From contig DEQC01000094.1 of the NCBI GenBank assembly GCA_002359055.1, positions 1 to 8,368 on the forward strand: 8,368 bases of DNA. Reading direction: 5' to 3'. A program made the position numbers and the translations under genes. The notes under the pieces are model-generated. The model ran no database searches, was not told where the DNA came from, and was given only the letters and a program-made list of their open reading frames with translations. This DNA comes from Flavobacteriales bacterium UBA3376 (lineage in GTDB: Bacteria; Bacteroidota; Bacteroidia; Flavobacteriales; Weeksellaceae). Position 1 is the stretch's first letter, and every line of letters starts with the position of its first letter. This document shows positions 6,452 through 8,368 of this stretch, piece after piece.

Positions 6452-7576
6452 ATGAAAAAAATAAAATTAACACACGCAATTATTTTTTTCGCTATTTTTT
6501 CAGCTTTGCTTATTAGTTGCGGAACTGAAGAAGAAGCAGCGGGAGAACATTTAGAACTGAATTTAAGTGCGACAACAGTAGTTGTTGGAGAGGAAATTTC
6601 ATTTGAACTTACATCTTACCTGAATGGAGATGTTACTACAGATGCAACTTTTATTGTAAATGGTGTAGCTATTGAAGGGAATACTTTCATTCCAGAAGAA
6701 GCCAATGATGCCAATGAAGTGTATGCGACTTTCAATGAATTTACAAGTGAAACCAAAACCTTTAAATCATTGGAATTTGTTCCTTCTGAATACACACAAA
6801 AAGTGTTGTTAGAAGATTATACTGGTACTTGGTGTGGCTATTGTCCGAGAATGGTTACTATCGTTGATTATTTCACAGCTTATAGCGATAGGATAATTCC
6901 AATAGCTATACATTGTCAAGGTTCACCTTCCGATCCTTGGGCTTATGAATTTGCTTCAGATATGATCAAACCAGAAAATTATAACGCCAATGGACAACCG
7001 AAAGGGAAGTTCAATAGAATATATGATGTCGATCAAATGCAAGGTATGTATCCTTGTCCAAATGACCCATCGGTTTATATCGAGCAAGTTTTACCTTACT
7101 TGAATCAATCTGCTAAATTAGGTTTAGGAATTGATTCTTCTTTGAATGGAACGGATTTGAAAATCAATGTAAAAGTTGGTTTTGCAGTAGATGAATTAGA
7201 AGATGCGAGGTTAGTGGTGAATTTAATCGAGGATGGTTTGAAACACAATCAAATCAATTTCTTTGCAGGTGGTTCTCAAAATTGCGACCCAGATTATGAC
7301 TATACGAGCATGCCAAATCCGGCACCAAACTTCCCTCAAGAGCATGTTTTGTTGAAATCATATACCGATATTTATGGAGATGTAATTCCTCAAAATGAAA
7401 TTGCTAATGGAAATGTTTGGAGTAGAGAATTCAATGTTCAATTGCCTGATAATGTTAACAATCCTGAAAATTTGAGTATAGTAGCTTTTGTTTTGGGTGA
7501 AGGAAATCAAATCAGTAATAGACATGTAATCAATGTTCAAAGTGCTAAAGTAGGTGAGTTTCAAGATTTTGATTGA
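6452..7576 (+). CDS. Omp28-like lipoprotein with CxxC thioredoxin-type motif
   Basis: A 374-residue lipoprotein. The signal peptide ends in lipobox LISC, so C23 should be lipidated, followed by GTEEEAA, an acidic stretch after +1 that may favour surface exposure. Residues about 33-108 form an Ig-like domain (VGEEISFEL, ATFIVNGVAIEGNTF). From about 113 comes the Omp28 thioredoxin-like region: KVLLEDYTGTWCGYCPRM with C128/C131, IIPIAIHCQG, and GQPKGKFNR with P183 at the cis-proline position. A C-terminal beta segment holds C278. Further cysteines are C155 and C202. The CxxC region resembles the T9SS-exported Omp28-like protein of the neighbouring operon, so the two look like paralogues; this one has no sorting domain and is anchored by lipid instead. 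The start 6452 opens the signal peptide; an upstream in-frame ATG at 6407 would add 15 residues and bury it. It is divergent from the TlpA-like gene by 58 bases and closed by its own terminator. Confidence 0.9.
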   Translation: MKKIKLTHAIIFFAIFSALLISCGTEEEAAGEHLELNLSATTVVVGEEISFELTSYLNGDVTTDATFIVNGVAIEGNTFIPEEANDANEVYATFNEFTSETKTFKSLEFVPSEYTQKVLLEDYTGTWCGYCPRMVTIVDYFTAYSDRIIPIAIHCQGSPSDPWAYEFASDMIKPENYNANGQPKGKFNRIYDVDQMQGMYPCPNDPSVYIEQVLPYLNQSAKLGLGIDSSLNGTDLKINVKVGFAVDELEDARLVVNLIEDGLKHNQINFFAGGSQNCDPDYDYTSMPNPAPNFPQEHVLLKSYTDIYGDVIPQNEIANGNVWSREFNVQLPDNVNNPENLSIVAFVLGEGNQISNRHVINVQSAKVGEFQDFD

Positions 7577-7599
7577 TAAAAAAATGCGAAAATAATGAC

Positions 7600-7630
7600 A
7601 AAAACGCCAATCGATAGTTGGCGTTTTTTT
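7600..7630 (+). terminator. Intrinsic terminator after the Omp28-like lipoprotein gene
   Basis: The left arm AAAAACGCCAA (7600-7610) pairs with TTGGCGTTTTT (7618-7628) around a 7-base loop, and the stem runs into a T run ending at 7630. It lies 23 bases after the stop codon and separates this gene from the next lipoprotein gene. Confidence 0.9.
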
Positions 7631-7668
7631 GTTTGTTAATTATTTAGAATTAATAAATGCATTAAATA

Positions 7669-7698
7669 TTTGCCGTCATATGTTAAATGGTATATTTT
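7669..7698 (+). promoter_or_regulatory. Candidate promoter for the lipocalin-like lipoprotein gene
   Basis: TTTG at 7669-7672 followed by 18 bases and TATATTTT (7691-7698) fits the Bacteroidota -33/-7 pattern, with one mismatch at the last -7 base. It lies between a terminator and ATG 7735, leaving a leader of about 30 bases. This is the best two-part promoter match noticed in the window. Confidence 0.45.
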
Positions 7699-7734
7699 AG
7701 CCCGGAAAATTTATTAACCAATTAATTAACAAAA

Positions 7735-8184
7735 ATGAGAAACAAGGTTTATTATTTAGTAGTTTTACTATTTAGTGTAGGTATTTTAGTGTCATGTTCA
7801 AGCGATGATGATAGCGGTCATGCAGGAAATACAGATTTGATTGTAGGTAAATGGATGTTGTATCAAGATGGTGACATGAACGGTGGTACAGAAATTCTAC
7901 AATTATGGGAACATGATTGTGATACGAAAAAAGATTTCTGGGAATTTAAATCAAATGGTGAGGTTACAGAAAATTATTACGACATTTATTGTGATTTAGA
8001 AACGAGTTTTGGACAGTATACAATTGAAGGTGATACCATAAAATTGACTACTACCTATGGTGACACGACTTTTACTATCAATGGACAAATTCAAGTTTTA
8101 GATGAAAATAATTTGAAAATTAAAATCGAAGAAACTTTCGGAACCATAAATTACGTTTATATCTATGTTTTCAAAAGAATGTAA
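7735..8184 (+). CDS. Small lipocalin-like lipoprotein, probably surface-exposed
   Basis: A 149-residue lipoprotein. A hydrophobic signal (LVVLLFSVGILVS) ends in lipobox LVSC, so C21 should be lipidated. The mature protein begins CSSDDDSG; a Ser-Asp-rich stretch right after the lipidated cysteine resembles the lipoprotein export signal described for Bacteroides and Flavobacterium, suggesting surface display. The remainder fits the small lipocalin-like domains of Bacteroidota: it opens LIVGKWMLYQDG, then KDFWEFKSNGEVTENY, FGQYTIEGDTIKLTT, and LDENNLKIKIEET, an up-and-down beta pattern. C62 and C86 (HDCDTK, IYCDLE) could form a disulfide. Substrate is unknown; proteins of this type are often annotated only as lipocalin family. 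ATG 7735 is the only sensible start, with an A-rich leader and no Shine-Dalgarno sequence. It stands alone between two terminators. Family placement is moderately sure, function is not. Confidence 0.85.
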   Translation: MRNKVYYLVVLLFSVGILVSCSSDDDSGHAGNTDLIVGKWMLYQDGDMNGGTEILQLWEHDCDTKKDFWEFKSNGEVTENYYDIYCDLETSFGQYTIEGDTIKLTTTYGDTTFTINGQIQVLDENNLKIKIEETFGTINYVYIYVFKRM

Positions 8185-8209
8185 TTCAAAAAGAATATAA
8201 TATAAAAAG

Positions 8210-8244
8210 AAGCCGTCTCAATTCACATTTGGGACGGTTTTTTT
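8210..8244 (+). terminator. Intrinsic terminator after the lipocalin-like gene
   Basis: The arms AAGCCGTCTCAA (8210-8221) and TTGGGACGGTTT (8229-8240) pair with two G-T wobbles around a 7-base loop, followed by TTTT. It begins 25 bases after the stop at 8184. It most simply ends the lipoprotein transcript, but could instead belong to the boundary of the insertion element at the right edge. Confidence 0.85.
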
Positions 8245-8286
8245 ATGGAGTGAGTTTTGAGAAGTATTTTGCTTGGTTTTTTGGGG

Positions 8287-8319
8287 TTTTGATCAAAAAA
8301 GGGAATTATTCCCCCCTTT
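8287..8319. repeat. Inverted-repeat cluster, possible insertion-element end
   Basis: A perfect 12-base palindrome TTTTGATCAAAA (8287-8298) is followed by an imperfect inverted repeat AAAGGGAAT / ATTCCC plus CCC and TTT (8298-8319) that abuts the transposase stop codon. The hairpin could terminate the transposase transcript or be part of a terminal inverted repeat. The true element edge cannot be set without its other end. Confidence 0.3.
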
Positions 8320-8368
8320 AAGCACATTTTTTCTTGATATTATGGGCTAAAGCGTGCAATCCAAACTC
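8318..8368 (-). CDS. C-terminal tail of a probable IS1182-type transposase (cut by window edge)
   Basis: The reverse complement ends in 16 codons and a TAA (8318-8320), reading EFGLHALAHNIKKKCA. The pattern of a hydrophobic stretch, then AHN, then a basic residue cluster just before the stop resembles the C-terminus of IS1182-family DDE transposases, whose last residues typically carry a comparable LxxLAHNxxK motif. The rest of the gene lies to the right of the window. Only 16 residues are visible, so the family is tentative, but such an ending in frame with a stop is unlikely by chance. It converges on the lipocalin-like gene. Confidence 0.6.
   Translation of the reverse strand, partial: EFGLHALAHNIKKKCA

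Noticed and set aside
1..8368. tRNA, rRNA, CRISPR array or riboswitch
   Set aside because: No cloverleaf-like segment, regularly spaced direct repeats or conserved leader structure was noticed; intergenic gaps are short and mostly filled by promoters and terminators.

Overview
The window looks like a low-GC chromosomal segment from a Bacteroidota bacterium, most likely order Flavobacteriales. The support is two proteins with C-terminal domains typical of type IX secretion (T9SS) cargo, Omp28-family proteins, a DUF6029-type barrel, a lipoprotein beginning Cys-Ser-Ser-Asp-Asp-Asp, several matches to the Bacteroidota -7 promoter motif TAnnTTTG, and near absence of Shine-Dalgarno sequences. Genus cannot be fixed from this sequence.

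Left end (1-1627): the first 152 codons of fmt (methionyl-tRNA formyltransferase, minus strand, running off the left edge) are divergent from an unrecognised 330-residue cytoplasmic protein (595-1587). That gene converges on the following operon at a shared hairpin terminator (1601-1627).

Centre (1648-6393, minus strand): an apparent four-gene envelope operon, transcribed leftward. The order is a secreted TlpA-like thioredoxin, a DUF6029-type outer-membrane barrel whose only two cysteines form a C-x4-C near its C-terminus, a T9SS-exported Omp28-like protein with a CxxC thioredoxin-type motif, and a small T9SS-type secreted protein also carrying exactly one C-x4-C. Gaps are 44, 60 and 19 bases, and the terminator follows the last gene.

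Right of the operon (6452-7630, plus strand): a divergent Omp28-like lipoprotein with its own CxxC, 58 bases from the TlpA-like gene and closed by a terminator. It is followed by a monocistronic lipocalin-like lipoprotein (7735-8184) with its own candidate promoter and terminator. The right edge (8318-8368) holds the last 16 codons of what looks like an IS1182-type transposase on the minus strand, so an insertion element probably starts here.

Taken together, three thioredoxin-fold, CxxC-bearing envelope proteins, one periplasmic, one a lipoprotein and one T9SS-exported, sit with two C-x4-C proteins. The inference, not proven by sequence alone, is an envelope or cell-surface thiol/disulfide system in which the TlpA-like protein services the Omp28 proteins, the barrel or the small secreted protein. 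No tRNA, rRNA or CRISPR array was seen, and no gene-free stretch exceeds 300 bases.
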